DNA of 64,000 bases from Nocardia sp. NBC_01329. Lineage in GTDB: Bacteria; Actinomycetota; Actinomycetes; Mycobacteriales; Mycobacteriaceae. A program made the translations under genes and the position numbers. Shown in pieces: positions 40,827-49,784 of this stretch; position 1 is the first letter of the stretch; every line of letters begins with the position of its first letter. The stretch is from assembly GCF_035956715.1 (NCBI RefSeq), contig NZ_CP108381.1, positions 3,534,001-3,598,000 on the forward strand. Reading direction: 5' to 3'. The notes beneath the pieces were generated by a model, which was not told where the DNA came from, ran no database searches, and was given only the letters and a program-made list of their open reading frames with translations.

Positions 40827-41302
40827 GCATCCTCCTTCCGGCGGCGGCCCCGACGGCCGGCGCGCCGGGCCGAGTATCCGTGTCGAACGGATGCGCTTCC
40901 AGTCGGCACCGTACCCATCGTCGGGGACAGACCCGGCCGTCGGGGGACCGATATCGGCCTTCGGCACGACGGTGCGCCGACAGCGTGCGGCGCACCGGCA
41001 CCACAGCCCAGCTCAGCCGACCGGCGCGGGTCCGGTATCTGTGTCGACCTGTCCACCACCACTCGCAAGGAGTACGCCGACCGGTACGCCGCCAGGCACG
41101 CGAGTTGACCCCGGCCGCGGCAGCTGTCCCTCAGCAGCCCGACTGCTGCCGCCGGTACACCGCCGCCCGGATTCCTCGGAGTCCGGGCGGCGGTCGGCAT
41201 CTCGGGTAGGAACAGAGCGGCACAGTCAGCTGCTGCGGCACCGGGCCGGCCGGCCCGAATATTCGATATTGCCGAGGATTTCGGAGGGCTAGGGTACGGA
41301 GC
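40827..41302. other. 476-bp gene-free stretch with an orphan 13-bp hairpin
   Basis: No convincing gene lies here. A perfect 13-bp stem (41159-41171 with 41182-41194, 10-base loop), the perfect palindrome CGGGCCGGCCGGCCCG (41242-41257) and CGAATATTCG (41256-41265) are its main structures. The hairpin does not follow any plus-strand gene, so it may end a small RNA or a lost gene. Confidence 0.4.
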
Positions 41303-42322
41303 GTGAGCCGGAAAGACTACGAGCGACGGGTTGCCGCGAGCCGTGCGGAGGTTCAGCGGCTCCCACCGATGGCGTTGCGGGAGCACAGCCGATCGGTGCC
41401 GCCCACTGCGACGGCGGTGCCGGTGTCGGTGGATATCGGACCGACGGGCGAACTGCTCGTGTTGTGGTCCACGCCGGCAGGCAGCGAGGCGATGGGCGCG
41501 CGGACCGTCGGCGCGGGCGGCGCGACCTTCCCCGACTCGCGGACAGCCGGCACCGCACCGATTCACCTGACCACGCAGACAGCGCATTCGGCGACCGTGG
41601 CCACGCTGACCGATCCGGGAATCGCTCATCCGATGGTGCAGCCGCTGCCCGATGGTGGTTCGCTGCTGGTCGGCGCTCGGTGCCGGTGGCGCACAGACGC
41701 CGGTGCCGAGCACAACGCAGTCGTATACGACTCCGACGGCGCGGTGGTGCGCACCGGGACACTCGGCGACGGCATCAACCACGTTGCGACGACCCCCGGC
41801 GGCCGGATATGGGTCGGTTACTTCGACGAGGGCGTCTACGGCAACTACGGCTGGGGCAGCGAGGGCGCACCCGGCCCGATCGGCGCGCCGGGACTCGTCG
41901 CGTTCGACACCGATCTCCGCCCCGAGTGGCGCTATCCGCTGCTGGACCAACCGATCAGCGACTGCTACGCACTCAACGTCACCGGCGAGACGGTCTGGAC
42001 CTGCTACTACACCGGCTTCCCGATCGTGCGCGTCGACGACGGCAGGATCGACTCATGGGACAACACGACCCCCGGTGCGACAAACCTTCTCGTCGCAACC
42101 GACCACACGGCGGCCCTGGTCGGCGGATATGCAGGTTCGCAGTGGCGGATCAGCGCCGGACAGCTCGGCCCGTCCGAATTCGAGGTCACCGCCCAGTACC
42201 GCCTGACGATGCCCGACGGCTCCGAACCACCCGATGAAACGCACCTCGTCGGCCGCGGTCCGGACCTGCATGCCGTCGTCGGCGATACGTGGTACCGGCT
42301 CGACCTCGACGCACTCGCCTGA
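41303..42322 (+). CDS. Hypothetical beta-propeller-like protein
   Basis: 339 residues without signal peptide or membrane helix. Repeated strands with GHINHVATTPGGRIWVGYFD-like turns (GINHVATTPGGRIWVGYFDE, GPNGEL-like GPTGELLVLWS, LYAVNVTGE-like YALNVTGETVW) suggest a propeller. No catalytic motif is seen. GTG 41303 was taken as the start. It is convergent with the esterase gene. Homologues of this type are usually annotated hypothetical in Nocardia. Confidence 0.6.
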   Translation: MSRKDYERRVAASRAEVQRLPPMALREHSRSVPPTATAVPVSVDIGPTGELLVLWSTPAGSEAMGARTVGAGGATFPDSRTAGTAPIHLTTQTAHSATVATLTDPGIAHPMVQPLPDGGSLLVGARCRWRTDAGAEHNAVVYDSDGAVVRTGTLGDGINHVATTPGGRIWVGYFDEGVYGNYGWGSEGAPGPIGAPGLVAFDTDLRPEWRYPLLDQPISDCYALNVTGETVWTCYYTGFPIVRVDDGRIDSWDNTTPGATNLLVATDHTAALVGGYAGSQWRISAGQLGPSEFEVTAQYRLTMPDGSEPPDETHLVGRGPDLHAVVGDTWYRLDLDALA

Positions 42323-42358
42323 ACGCCCGTCGATACCCGGCCGACCGGGCTGATCACG

Positions 42359-43603
42359 TCAGAGACCAGCCCACCGCGGCTTCGGGTCCACCTCGACCGC
42401 ACCTCGATGAGGTTCGTGCCGTGCGGCGGGGACCGGCAGACGTATTCCGCTCGCCCCCGGCCCTCGGACGGCCGCCCCGTCGTGGATGTGCAGGATCACG
42501 TCTGCCGCGGCGGCGCTCGCCCCGTCCAGTGGGAAGAAACCCTGTGCAGGCGTGTGGTCGTCGCGGATTCGGGCAGGCGGAATATCGGCGGGCGCCACCA
42601 GCTGCTGTGCAACCACCCGGGTCTGCAGAAACCCTTCGTAGGTGTCCGGCGCCGGTTCACCCAGACCGATGGTCTCGTCGCGACCCAGAGTTCCGATGAC
42701 CACTGTGTACCGCGCGCCCATCAGCGACGCGACGATGGCACCCGCGCTCGACCAATCGATCTGCATATCGCCCATGCGCATACTGCTCGGATTCCGCTGG
42801 AGATGGGCGTTCTGGGCGAAGACCATGGTCGGCCCACGCTCGGCCTCCGCGCGCCGGATATCGAGCAGGTTCCGCGCCATGAGCGCGTCCCGGGTGGCAC
42901 ACAGGCGGGTCCACCGGGCAGTCTGCTCGAGGTCTTGCGCCGCCTGCTTGTGGTATCGCAGCAGTCCGAGACCGGCGGTGAGATACGTCTCGGCGCGGAA
43001 CCATTCGGCACGTGAGGTTTCCGCGATCAGTTCGGGAGCGCGGGTGTAGAGCTCGATCAGCATGTCGTCGGCGAGGACACGAAGGGCGCCGGCCTCGGTG
43101 GTCGCCCCGGGCGATTCGACCGGATCCATTACCGCCTCTGTGCGGGCCCATCGCTCGTCCGCCCCGAGCAGCCCCGCGAGATCGAGATCGAGTCGCAGAT
43201 AGTCGCGGGTGTATTCGAGATACCGGCGTGGACTGGGTGCGCTCATCGTCTCCGTCGGAGCGTCGAAGCCGTGGCAGGCCAGGCGGTCGTCCGGGCGACG
43301 CTGCTCGTTGTATTCCCGCATCCAGGAGACCAGATGCCGGTTGGCTTCGAAGCCGCCGAAGCCGTGCGAGAAGCCCCGCGCCATGACCTCGTCGAGCGCG
43401 CCCACTCCGTGCCGGACGTAATCGTCGACGAGGAGGGCGGCCACCCGATCGGTCTCCAGGGCGATGGACCGATAGCCGTGACCGGCCAGCTCCGCGAACA
43501 GGTCATTGCGGGTCCAGGCGAATGCGGGTTCGAGATGGGTCGGTTCACCGAATGCCAGCAGGTCGACAGGGGTGGTGAGGAAGGTCCCGATATCTTCGTT
43601 CAT
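42359..43603 (-). CDS. Erythromycin esterase-like hydrolase
   Basis: 414 residues of the Ere/succinoglycan biosynthesis family: LLAFGEPTHLEPAF, then GYRSIALETD and HGFGGFEANRHLVSWMREYN, and later VFAQNAHLQRNPSSM. These carry the conserved His and Glu residues of the active site. EreA/B open macrolide lactone rings, but many members have other unknown substrates; resistance is not proven. ATG 43603 is the start. It is divergent from a double-MerR regulator, 80 bases apart. Confidence 0.85.
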   Translation of the reverse strand: MNEDIGTFLTTPVDLLAFGEPTHLEPAFAWTRNDLFAELAGHGYRSIALETDRVAALLVDDYVRHGVGALDEVMARGFSHGFGGFEANRHLVSWMREYNEQRRPDDRLACHGFDAPTETMSAPSPRRYLEYTRDYLRLDLDLAGLLGADERWARTEAVMDPVESPGATTEAGALRVLADDMLIELYTRAPELIAETSRAEWFRAETYLTAGLGLLRYHKQAAQDLEQTARWTRLCATRDALMARNLLDIRRAEAERGPTMVFAQNAHLQRNPSSMRMGDMQIDWSSAGAIVASLMGARYTVVIGTLGRDETIGLGEPAPDTYEGFLQTRVVAQQLVAPADIPPARIRDDHTPAQGFFPLDGASAAAADVILHIHDGAAVRGPGASGIRLPVPAARHEPHRGAVEVDPKPRWAGL

Positions 43604-43683
43604 TTCTTCGATCGTATCTTTGAAAGCTCGGTTGAAACTTTTCGCATGTTTTCCTGCGATCCATCGACTAGAGTCTCAATTCG

Positions 43684-44412
43684 GTGAGCACCCTGAGACC
43701 CGCGGACCTCGCGCGCGAGCACGCGCTGTCGGCCCAGGCCGTCCGCAACTACGAGCGGGACGGGTTCATCCCACCCGCCGATCGCACCGCCACCGGCTAC
43801 CGGATCTACACCGAGATACACGCGGCGGCACTGCGCGCCTTCCGCGCCCTCGTCGCCGCGTACGGGCACGCACTCGCCGGACAGATCATGAACGAGATCC
43901 ACGACGGTGATATCGACTCCGCGCTGAAACTCGTCGACCGCGGTCACGAACAGTTGCTCCGCGACCGCGAAACTCTCGACACGGTCCGGCGGGCGATCGG
44001 CCACCTCACCACCGAGGACGACACCTGTACCGATCGTTACCCCGCATCCGCCACCCGCACCGTCGGCGAACTGGCGAGTCACCTGCACCTCACCCCGGCC
44101 ACCTTGCGCACCTGGGAAACCACAGGCATCCTCGCTCCTGCCCGGGATCCGGCGACCGGTTATCGCGTCTACACCCCGGCCGATATCCGCGATGCGGAAC
44201 TCGCGCATCTACTCCGGCGGGGTGGTTACGGGCTGCACCGGATCGCCGCGGTGGTGGACCGGATCCGCACAGCCGGTGGTACGGAGACCCTGGCAGGCGC
44301 ACTGGCCGAATGGCAGGGCAGGATCACCGCACGCGGGATCGCGATGCTGGAGGCCGCAGGACGGCTCGGGGATTACCTGGGCCGACTCCGGGACGAGGAC
44401 GCCGGGCAGTAG
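43684..44412 (+). CDS. TioE-like regulator with two MerR DNA-binding domains
   Basis: 242 residues. Residues 1-60 form a MerR helix-turn-helix (ALSAQAVRNYERDGFIPP, TGYRIYT). Residues 118-185 form a second one (LHLTPATLRTWETTGILAP, TGYRVYTPADIRD). Tandem MerR domains are the mark of the TioE group, first noted in thiocoraline synthesis. It presumably controls itself and the divergent esterase; TTGAAA is repeated 12 bases apart in the intergenic region (43620-43640). GTG 43684 is the start. Confidence 0.85.
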   Translation: MSTLRPADLAREHALSAQAVRNYERDGFIPPADRTATGYRIYTEIHAAALRAFRALVAAYGHALAGQIMNEIHDGDIDSALKLVDRGHEQLLRDRETLDTVRRAIGHLTTEDDTCTDRYPASATRTVGELASHLHLTPATLRTWETTGILAPARDPATGYRVYTPADIRDAELAHLLRRGGYGLHRIAAVVDRIRTAGGTETLAGALAEWQGRITARGIAMLEAAGRLGDYLGRLRDEDAGQ

Positions 44413-44476
44413 GCAGGGCCGGTGACCGCCGGCCAGGCCGGAGACAGTCCAGCCGTGACCTTCCGGCTCCGATGAT

Positions 44477-44962
44477 CTACAGAGCCGAACTCAGACTTTC
44501 GAGAATTCCAGCGAATTCTGCGGGCTCGATCTCGACCTCGAAGACCCTTCCCGCATGCTCGGGATGATCGAGCACATGCGCCTCACGCCAGAACTGCAAC
44601 GTGATCACCAAGTGGTCCCTGTCGCGGAAGCCGTAGGTCACGAGGTTATCGGTCGTGGGTCCCCAGTGCAGTAGCCAGAACTGCTCGCGCAGCTCGCAAA
44701 TCGGGTCGTCGTCGGTCGCGGTGTCGAACCGTCGATGAGTGGCCACCGGGGACAGCCCGGCGAAGGGCAGCGGTGGAAAAGCCCCGGAACGGATCGAGAG
44801 AGCAGTTTCCTCCACAGAGTGGCGGAACTGCTCGACGAAGACCATATTGTCGTCGCAGGTCAGCCACTGATCGGCCGCCCACAGGTCCACTCGACGCAGC
44901 CCCGAGGCCCAGTCGCCGATTTCCACAGCGAACCTGTCTTTTTCACCCAGAAGTACGGCCAC
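44477..44962 (-). CDS. Hypothetical protein, immunity-protein-like size
   Basis: 161 residues, acidic and aromatic: FAVEIGDWASGLRRVDLWAA, NMVFVEQFRHSVEETAL and a helical end. I do not recognise it. The composition and single compact domain are typical of stand-alone immunity or chaperone-like proteins, but no toxin is adjacent. GTG 44962 is assumed; the frame extends to 45016 and no clear ribosome binding site decides between them. Confidence 0.5.
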   Translation of the reverse strand: MAVLLGEKDRFAVEIGDWASGLRRVDLWAADQWLTCDDNMVFVEQFRHSVEETALSIRSGAFPPLPFAGLSPVATHRRFDTATDDDPICELREQFWLLHWGPTTDNLVTYGFRDRDHLVITLQFWREAHVLDHPEHAGRVFEVEIEPAEFAGILESLSSAL

Positions 44963-45056
44963 CTGGCTACGATGCCAGGTTCGTCGAGTCGCGCACAACC
45001 GAGTTCGTCTCCGCATTGTGAACCGCAGAGACGGCGATCCCGGCGCGCCGCCTACG

Positions 45057-46406
45057 CTACGGCGCCGCGACCGGGGTCAGACAACTGGCCGGCGGATCGA
45101 CCAGGAGGCAGAGGGCCGGGGGCCGGGTGGGACGGTAACCCGCGGGAACACCGCCCGCGGCGACGATCTGGGAATAAGCGCCGACGGCGTCGGTGGGCCA
45201 GCGGGTGAGAGTGGGATCGGAGCGTACGTCCACCGAATAGAGTCCGAATCGGGGACTGTAACTTCCCCATTCGTAATTGTCGGTGAGGCTCCAATAGTTG
45301 TAACCGATGACATCGATGCCGTCGGCTCGCGCGCGTTGGATCCAGTAGACGGTATCGCGGAGGTGGTCGCTGCGGGTGTATCCGTCTGCGCGGGGCAGGC
45401 CGTTGTCGGTGGCCATGCCGTTTTCCACCACGTAGAGCGGTTTACCCGGGAACCGTTGCGCATAGTATTTCAGCGCGTAATAGATCCCCTCCGTACGCAA
45501 CGGCAATTCCCAGATCGGTTGTCCGGGCAGGGACAGCATCGACGATCCGGCGGCCTTCGAAACGGTATCGAGCAGTGACCGTACCGGGTCGTAGGCGAAG
45601 TAGTAGTCGACTCCGACGTAGTCCAACCGACCGGCGATACGGTCGACGAGGGCGCCGTTGATCTGAACATCCGCGCCGGCGACATAGCCGATATTGCTGG
45701 TCACCTGAGCGGTTGGCCGAACCCGGTGGATATGGTCGTAGATGGCGTTGTGCGCCTGCGCGAGACGGTCCAGCATCACGGGTGCGTCGGCGGCACCTCG
45801 GGAGGTCTCGTGCGCGATATAGGCGACCGGCTCGTTCACGGTGACCCACAAGGGATCCAGAGACGCGTAGCGATCGACGACCTTTCGCATATTCGCCAGC
45901 CAGTCATCGACCATGCCGGGCGCGCGCCAACCGCCGCGATCGACAGCCCAGCCCGGGTACACCCAGTGGTCCAGGGTGACCATCGGTCGCATCCCGGCCC
46001 GCACGATTTCGGCGAGGACCGCATCGTAGAAGGCGAACGCGGCGGGATCCCAGACGCCGGGCGCCGGTTGCAGCCGGGCCCATTCGATTCCGATCCGGAA
46101 AACCTTCACACCCAGCCCGGCGGCGAGCCGGATATCGGATGAGTAGCGACCGACGAAGTCGGCCGAATCCTGAAGCCGGTCGTATCCGGGGTTCGTGGCG
46201 ACGTATCGGCTCCAGTTGCTGTCGGGCGTACGGCCTTCGGTTTGGAAGCCCGACGTCGAGACCCCCCACAAGAACGCGGGATCCAGCGCCGGTGGGCCTG
46301 CGGCCGGCCGCGTTCCCGGAACTGCGGCGGATGTCGCGCACAGAAACAGTGTCGTAACGACGGAACCGAGTGCGACCAGGAGGCGCCGATGATGTCGAAA
46401 CCGCAT
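45057..46406 (-). CDS. Secreted glycoside hydrolase family 1 enzyme
   Basis: 449 residues with a signal peptide (RRLLVALGSVVTTLFLCATS, then SAA). GH1 landmarks are FLWGVSTSGFQTEG, the acid/base Glu in WVTVNEPVAY and the nucleophile Glu in LYVVENGMA, with NYWSLTDNYEW near the end. It would cut beta-glucosides outside the cell. The tail has two Cys that may form a disulfide. It is a single gene with ATG 46406. Sugar specificity cannot be read. Confidence 0.92.
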   Translation of the reverse strand: MRFRHHRRLLVALGSVVTTLFLCATSAAVPGTRPAAGPPALDPAFLWGVSTSGFQTEGRTPDSNWSRYVATNPGYDRLQDSADFVGRYSSDIRLAAGLGVKVFRIGIEWARLQPAPGVWDPAAFAFYDAVLAEIVRAGMRPMVTLDHWVYPGWAVDRGGWRAPGMVDDWLANMRKVVDRYASLDPLWVTVNEPVAYIAHETSRGAADAPVMLDRLAQAHNAIYDHIHRVRPTAQVTSNIGYVAGADVQINGALVDRIAGRLDYVGVDYYFAYDPVRSLLDTVSKAAGSSMLSLPGQPIWELPLRTEGIYYALKYYAQRFPGKPLYVVENGMATDNGLPRADGYTRSDHLRDTVYWIQRARADGIDVIGYNYWSLTDNYEWGSYSPRFGLYSVDVRSDPTLTRWPTDAVGAYSQIVAAGGVPAGYRPTRPPALCLLVDPPASCLTPVAAP

Positions 46407-46484
46407 CAGTTCAGCGTAATCGGTACGTGTCCGCCAGGAGCACAGAATGCCGAGATGATCGTTGCGACTCAGCGGATTCGGCGG

Positions 46485-46922
46485 TCAGAATCCACGCAGC
46501 CGATCGGGCACGACCCGGATGGGCACCGAGTACTCGGCGCGGAACCGATCTCCGGTCATGGACAGACCGTTCAATCCCTCCGCGTACTTCTCGAGATACG
46601 CCGCGGCCTCGTCGGGATCGACGGTGGCCTCGAGCCGGGCGCCGCCCCCGAATACCACCACTTCTCCCCCGCTCTCGGTGCTGTCGAAGTGCAGCGCCAC
46701 CCGCGGATTGCGCGCGATATTGCGGAGCTTGGGCCGGTCCGGCCGACTGAAGATCAAGAAACTGTTCCCGTCCCAGCGGAACCACACCGGGTTGGGCTCC
46801 GGGGTGCCGGTGGGGCCGACGGTTGTCAGCCAGACGATCTGTTCGCGTTCCAGCCCCTCTGCGATACGGGCACCGAATTCCGTTGTGGGGTCGAATAATT
46901 CATTCGCACTGGATGTGGTCAT
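46485..46922 (-). CDS. PPOX-class (F420- or FMN-dependent) oxidoreductase family protein
   Basis: 145 residues with a split-barrel fold: LEREQIVWLTTVGPTGTPEP opens it, then PVWFRWDGNSFLIFSRPDRP and NIARNPRVALHFDS. The match is to the Rv3369/TIGR03667-like group that binds F420 or FMN; the reaction is not known. ATG 46922 has GGAGG seven bases upstream. It converges with no close gene and is a single unit. Confidence 0.85.
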   Translation of the reverse strand: MTTSSANELFDPTTEFGARIAEGLEREQIVWLTTVGPTGTPEPNPVWFRWDGNSFLIFSRPDRPKLRNIARNPRVALHFDSTESGGEVVVFGGGARLEATVDPDEAAAYLEKYAEGLNGLSMTGDRFRAEYSVPIRVVPDRLRGF

Positions 46923-47130
46923 GAGCGGCCTCCGGGAGCTGCGGGCAGGATGCGCCCGGAACAACACCGGGGCCACGGAGACGATTCCCGGCCCAGAGCT
47001 CGGTTACCCGGCGATCCGGTAAGTATCCGGTAACTATTTTTAGAGGTCACTTTTCCATTAAAAAAGGGCCGCGCGCCGGCAGGCCGTGCGAAACTTCAGC
47101 GATTCGTCCGCCGCGCCGAAAGAAGCCTCG

Positions 47131-47388
47131 ATGAGAACCCTGTCCATCCTGGGCACCGCCGCCCTCGCTGTCGCCTCGTTCGGCCTGGTCACGGGCGTGG
47201 CGCCGGCCGGGGCCACGCCCACCGGGTGCCACGCCTCCTACGACCCCTGCGTCCCCATCACCAGCGATGTGGACTGCGAAGGCGGCAGCGGAAACGGACC
47301 CGCCTACACCGGCCGGGTCCGGGTGATCGGCCCCGACGAGTACGACCTGGATCGCGACGGCAACGGACTCGGCTGCGAGAGCAGCTGA
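47131..47388 (+). CDS. Secreted excalibur-domain protein
   Basis: 85 residues: a signal peptide ending at APAGA, then an excalibur calcium-binding domain with C-x6-C spacing (CHASYDPC), DVDCEGGSGNGPAYTG and the EF-hand-like DLDRDGNGLGCE. Such small proteins act outside the cell, often joined to surface nucleases; here the domain stands alone. ATG 47131 was chosen over 47086 to give a normal signal peptide. Confidence 0.85.
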   Translation: MRTLSILGTAALAVASFGLVTGVAPAGATPTGCHASYDPCVPITSDVDCEGGSGNGPAYTGRVRVIGPDEYDLDRDGNGLGCESS

Positions 47389-47520
47389 TCGTATCGGTTG
47401 GAACCAGCTACCCGGCGATTCGAGTTCGGTCCGAGCAACAGCCGAACACACCGATCCCCACCTGGACAGGCGTCGGAGACGGAACGACAGATCCCTTACG
47501 AGCATCGCCGAAGCTCTCGG

Positions 47521-47700
47521 AACACCCACGGCGGACAGCTCTCACACGGCCGCACCCACGGAATGGGTCTGATGCACGAGGCGATCGTCCAGTTGCGCGG
47601 GACCGCCGGTGCACGCCAAGTGTCCGACGCAAAGGTGGCGGTGGTGTCCAGCGGTGGGCTCACACCGGGCGGCGCCGTGCTGCTGCGGAGCGAATCCTGA
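47521..47700 (+). pseudogene. C-terminal remnant of a thiolase (SCP2-thiolase-like)
   Basis: The frame ending at TGA 47698-47700 reads NTHGGQLSHGRTHGMGLMHE, then VQLRGTAGARQV and SSGGLTPGGAVLLRS. This is the end of a thiolase, including the active-site HG and the C-terminal GG loop. About 320 residues upstream are missing and replaced by unrelated sequence after the excalibur gene. A further short frame, 47725-47830 (ending LQFDGGAAARQGR), looks like another gene's 3' end. Both are debris of a lost catabolic operon. Confidence 0.75.
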
Positions 47701-47834
47701 TGGCCCGGACCGACCGGGGTGCGCGGTGATTCTGATCGAAGAGGAATGCGTCATCGCCCGCAGAACCGGAGAGTTCTCCGGGCCCGATCTGCAATTCGAC
47801 GGCGGCGCGGCGGCGCGGCAGGGAAGGTAATCGA

Positions 47835-48356
47835 ATGGACATCACCGATATCGCGCTACTGCTGCTCCGGTTGGTCGTCGGCGCCACCATGATCGCCCAC
47901 GGGGTCAACCACTGGATCGGCGGTGGCAAGATCGCCGGCACCGCGGGCTGGTTCAGCGGCCTGGGATTGCGCCACGGCGTATTGCAGGCATGGTTCAGCG
48001 TGATCACCGAGATCGGCGCGGGGGCGCTGCTGATCCTCGGACTGCTCACCCCGCTGGCGGCCGCGGCGGTCATCTCGGTGATGCTGGTCGCCGCGTTGCT
48101 GGCACACCGTAAGAACGGCTTCCTCGTATTCAAGGACGGCTACGAGTACGTCCTGGTTCTCGCGGTCGTATCGCTGGTCATCGGCATCCTCGGCCCCGGC
48201 TGGCTGTCCGTGGACCACGCCGCCGGGATCGCGATCACCGGCTGGGCCGGCGGCGCGATCTCGCTCGGGCTCGGTGTGCTGGCCACCGCGGTTCTGCTGA
48301 CGGTTTTCTGGCGACCCGCAGCCCCGAAGTCGGAGTCGGCGGACGCCGATTCCTGA
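47835..48356 (+). CDS. DoxX-family membrane protein
   Basis: 173 residues with four or five membrane helices. The DoxX signature is LLRLVVGATMIAHGVNHW and AGWFSGLGL, with a glycine-rich second half. Family members are often linked to redox defence. ATG 47835 has GGAAGG upstream. It lies between two broken genes and looks intact. Confidence 0.88.
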   Translation: MDITDIALLLLRLVVGATMIAHGVNHWIGGGKIAGTAGWFSGLGLRHGVLQAWFSVITEIGAGALLILGLLTPLAAAAVISVMLVAALLAHRKNGFLVFKDGYEYVLVLAVVSLVIGILGPGWLSVDHAAGIAITGWAGGAISLGLGVLATAVLLTVFWRPAAPKSESADADS

Positions 48357-48379
48357 GCTGTGCGTAGAGAGGAACACTG

Positions 48380-48919
48380 ATGCGCGTCGGATTCATCGGA
48401 TCGGGTAGTCAGGGCGGGCCTATGGCCCGCCGCATCGTCGAGGCCGGACATCCGACCACTCTGTGGGCACGCCGGGCCGCCACCACCGAGCCCTACGCGG
48501 ACACCGCGGCGAAGGTCGCCGCCAGTCCGGCCGACCTGGCCGCCGAGAGCGATCTGGTGTGCCAGCCCCGATACCGCCACCGCGATCGCCGCCGCCCCGG
48601 CCGCCGCCGGGCGCCACGTGGTCGATGCGCCGGTGAGCGGGGGCCCGCACGATATCGCCGACGGTGAGCTCACCGTCTTCCTCGGCGGTTCCACCGCGGC
48701 GACCGCGCTGGCGCGGCCCGTCCTGACCACCTGTGCCGACCCCGTCCTGGCCGTCGGTGAACTGGGCAACGGCCAGCGGGTGAAACTCGCTAACAATTCC
48801 CTGTTCGCCGCCCAGATCGGCCTGGTCACCGAGGCCGTACGACTGGCCGGGCCGACCGATCGGGTAGCGATCTCGGGCTCCTCGAACCGGCCATCCGCGC
48901 CGCGGTCGATACCACGTGA
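48380..48919 (+). pseudogene. Broken 3-hydroxyisobutyrate dehydrogenase-like gene
   Basis: The first 60 codons from ATG 48380 give a good Rossmann start (MRVGFIGSGSQGGPMARRI). After SDLVC the frame shifts and about 35 codons are gone. The match resumes in another frame with PDTATAIAA, VVDAPVSGGPHDIADGELTV and GNGQRVKLANNSLFAAQ, then shifts again to end at 48919. Only about half of the usual 290 residues remain, so no enzyme is expected. The convergent TetR gene begins 30 bases on. Confidence 0.8.
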
Positions 48920-48948
48920 ATTCGGATCGCGGTGCACGCGAACAACAG

Positions 48949-49707
48949 CTATCGCGTTGCCGCCAGCAGCCTTTCCACCGTGTGAACCACTTCCGTCGCC
49001 ACCCGTTCGAACACGGCGTCAGCGTCGAAACCGGTTTCGGCACGGGCCCGGTGCAGTAGCGGCAGTTCGAGTGCTGAATGGACCTTCAGCCACTGTTCCG
49101 GCACCGGATACTGTTCGGCGACCGGCTCACCGATATCGGCCCGGTAGTCGATGAAGAGGACGAATCCGTAGATCCGTACCGTCAGATCGCTGTGCACGAA
49201 CAACGCGTCGGGCAGGTCGAGCCCGACCTCGGTGAGGAAGGTCAGGAATTCTTCCGGTGCGGTGAGCCGGCGTTCGGGTACGCGAGCGTCGCTCACCCGT
49301 TCGTCCAGTGACACCAGCAGGGCCCGAGGGTGGCGGCGGGCCACTGCGCGGTGCAGGTGGCAGTACCCGCGCAGGCTCTGCTGCCAGCGCTCGGGGTCGA
49401 GCTCGGGAGCCGGCCAGCCGGCCAGCCAGAGTTCGACGGCCCGGTCCACGACTTCTCGGCGATCCTGCACATGCCGGTAGAGGGCCCGCACCGTCACATC
49501 CAGTTCGGTGGCGAGATCCTGCATCGATACCGCTGCGAACCCACGGCGGCCCGCGAGTTCCAGCATCGTCCCGGCGATCGTCTCGGCGGTCAGCGTCGCG
49601 CGGCCGCCCCGGGTGGGTGGGCTGCGCCGCCGACGGCCCGGCGGAAGCGGTTGAGACACGGTTCGGAACTGTACCGCCCAATCTTGACGTTCACTACCCA
49701 TTGACAT
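48949..49707 (-). CDS. TetR-family transcriptional regulator
   Basis: 252 residues. The HTH is LELAGRRGFAAVSMQDLATE with LYRHVQDRREVV; a TetR_C-type ligand domain follows (LRGYCHLHRAVARRHPR). The first 35 residues are a Pro/Arg-rich leader. ATG 49707 is assumed, with ATG 49701 also possible. It is divergent from the methyltransferase at 49785, 77 bases apart, and is the likely regulator of that gene. Confidence 0.9.
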   Translation of the reverse strand: MSMGSERQDWAVQFRTVSQPLPPGRRRRSPPTRGGRATLTAETIAGTMLELAGRRGFAAVSMQDLATELDVTVRALYRHVQDRREVVDRAVELWLAGWPAPELDPERWQQSLRGYCHLHRAVARRHPRALLVSLDERVSDARVPERRLTAPEEFLTFLTEVGLDLPDALFVHSDLTVRIYGFVLFIDYRADIGEPVAEQYPVPEQWLKVHSALELPLLHRARAETGFDADAVFERVATEVVHTVERLLAATR

Positions 49708-49784
49708 CAGCGCGGTGGGCTCTCAGGATTGGGCTGCCACGGCGAACACCGGCGGCGTGATCACTGCCGAGGAGAGGTACCACC

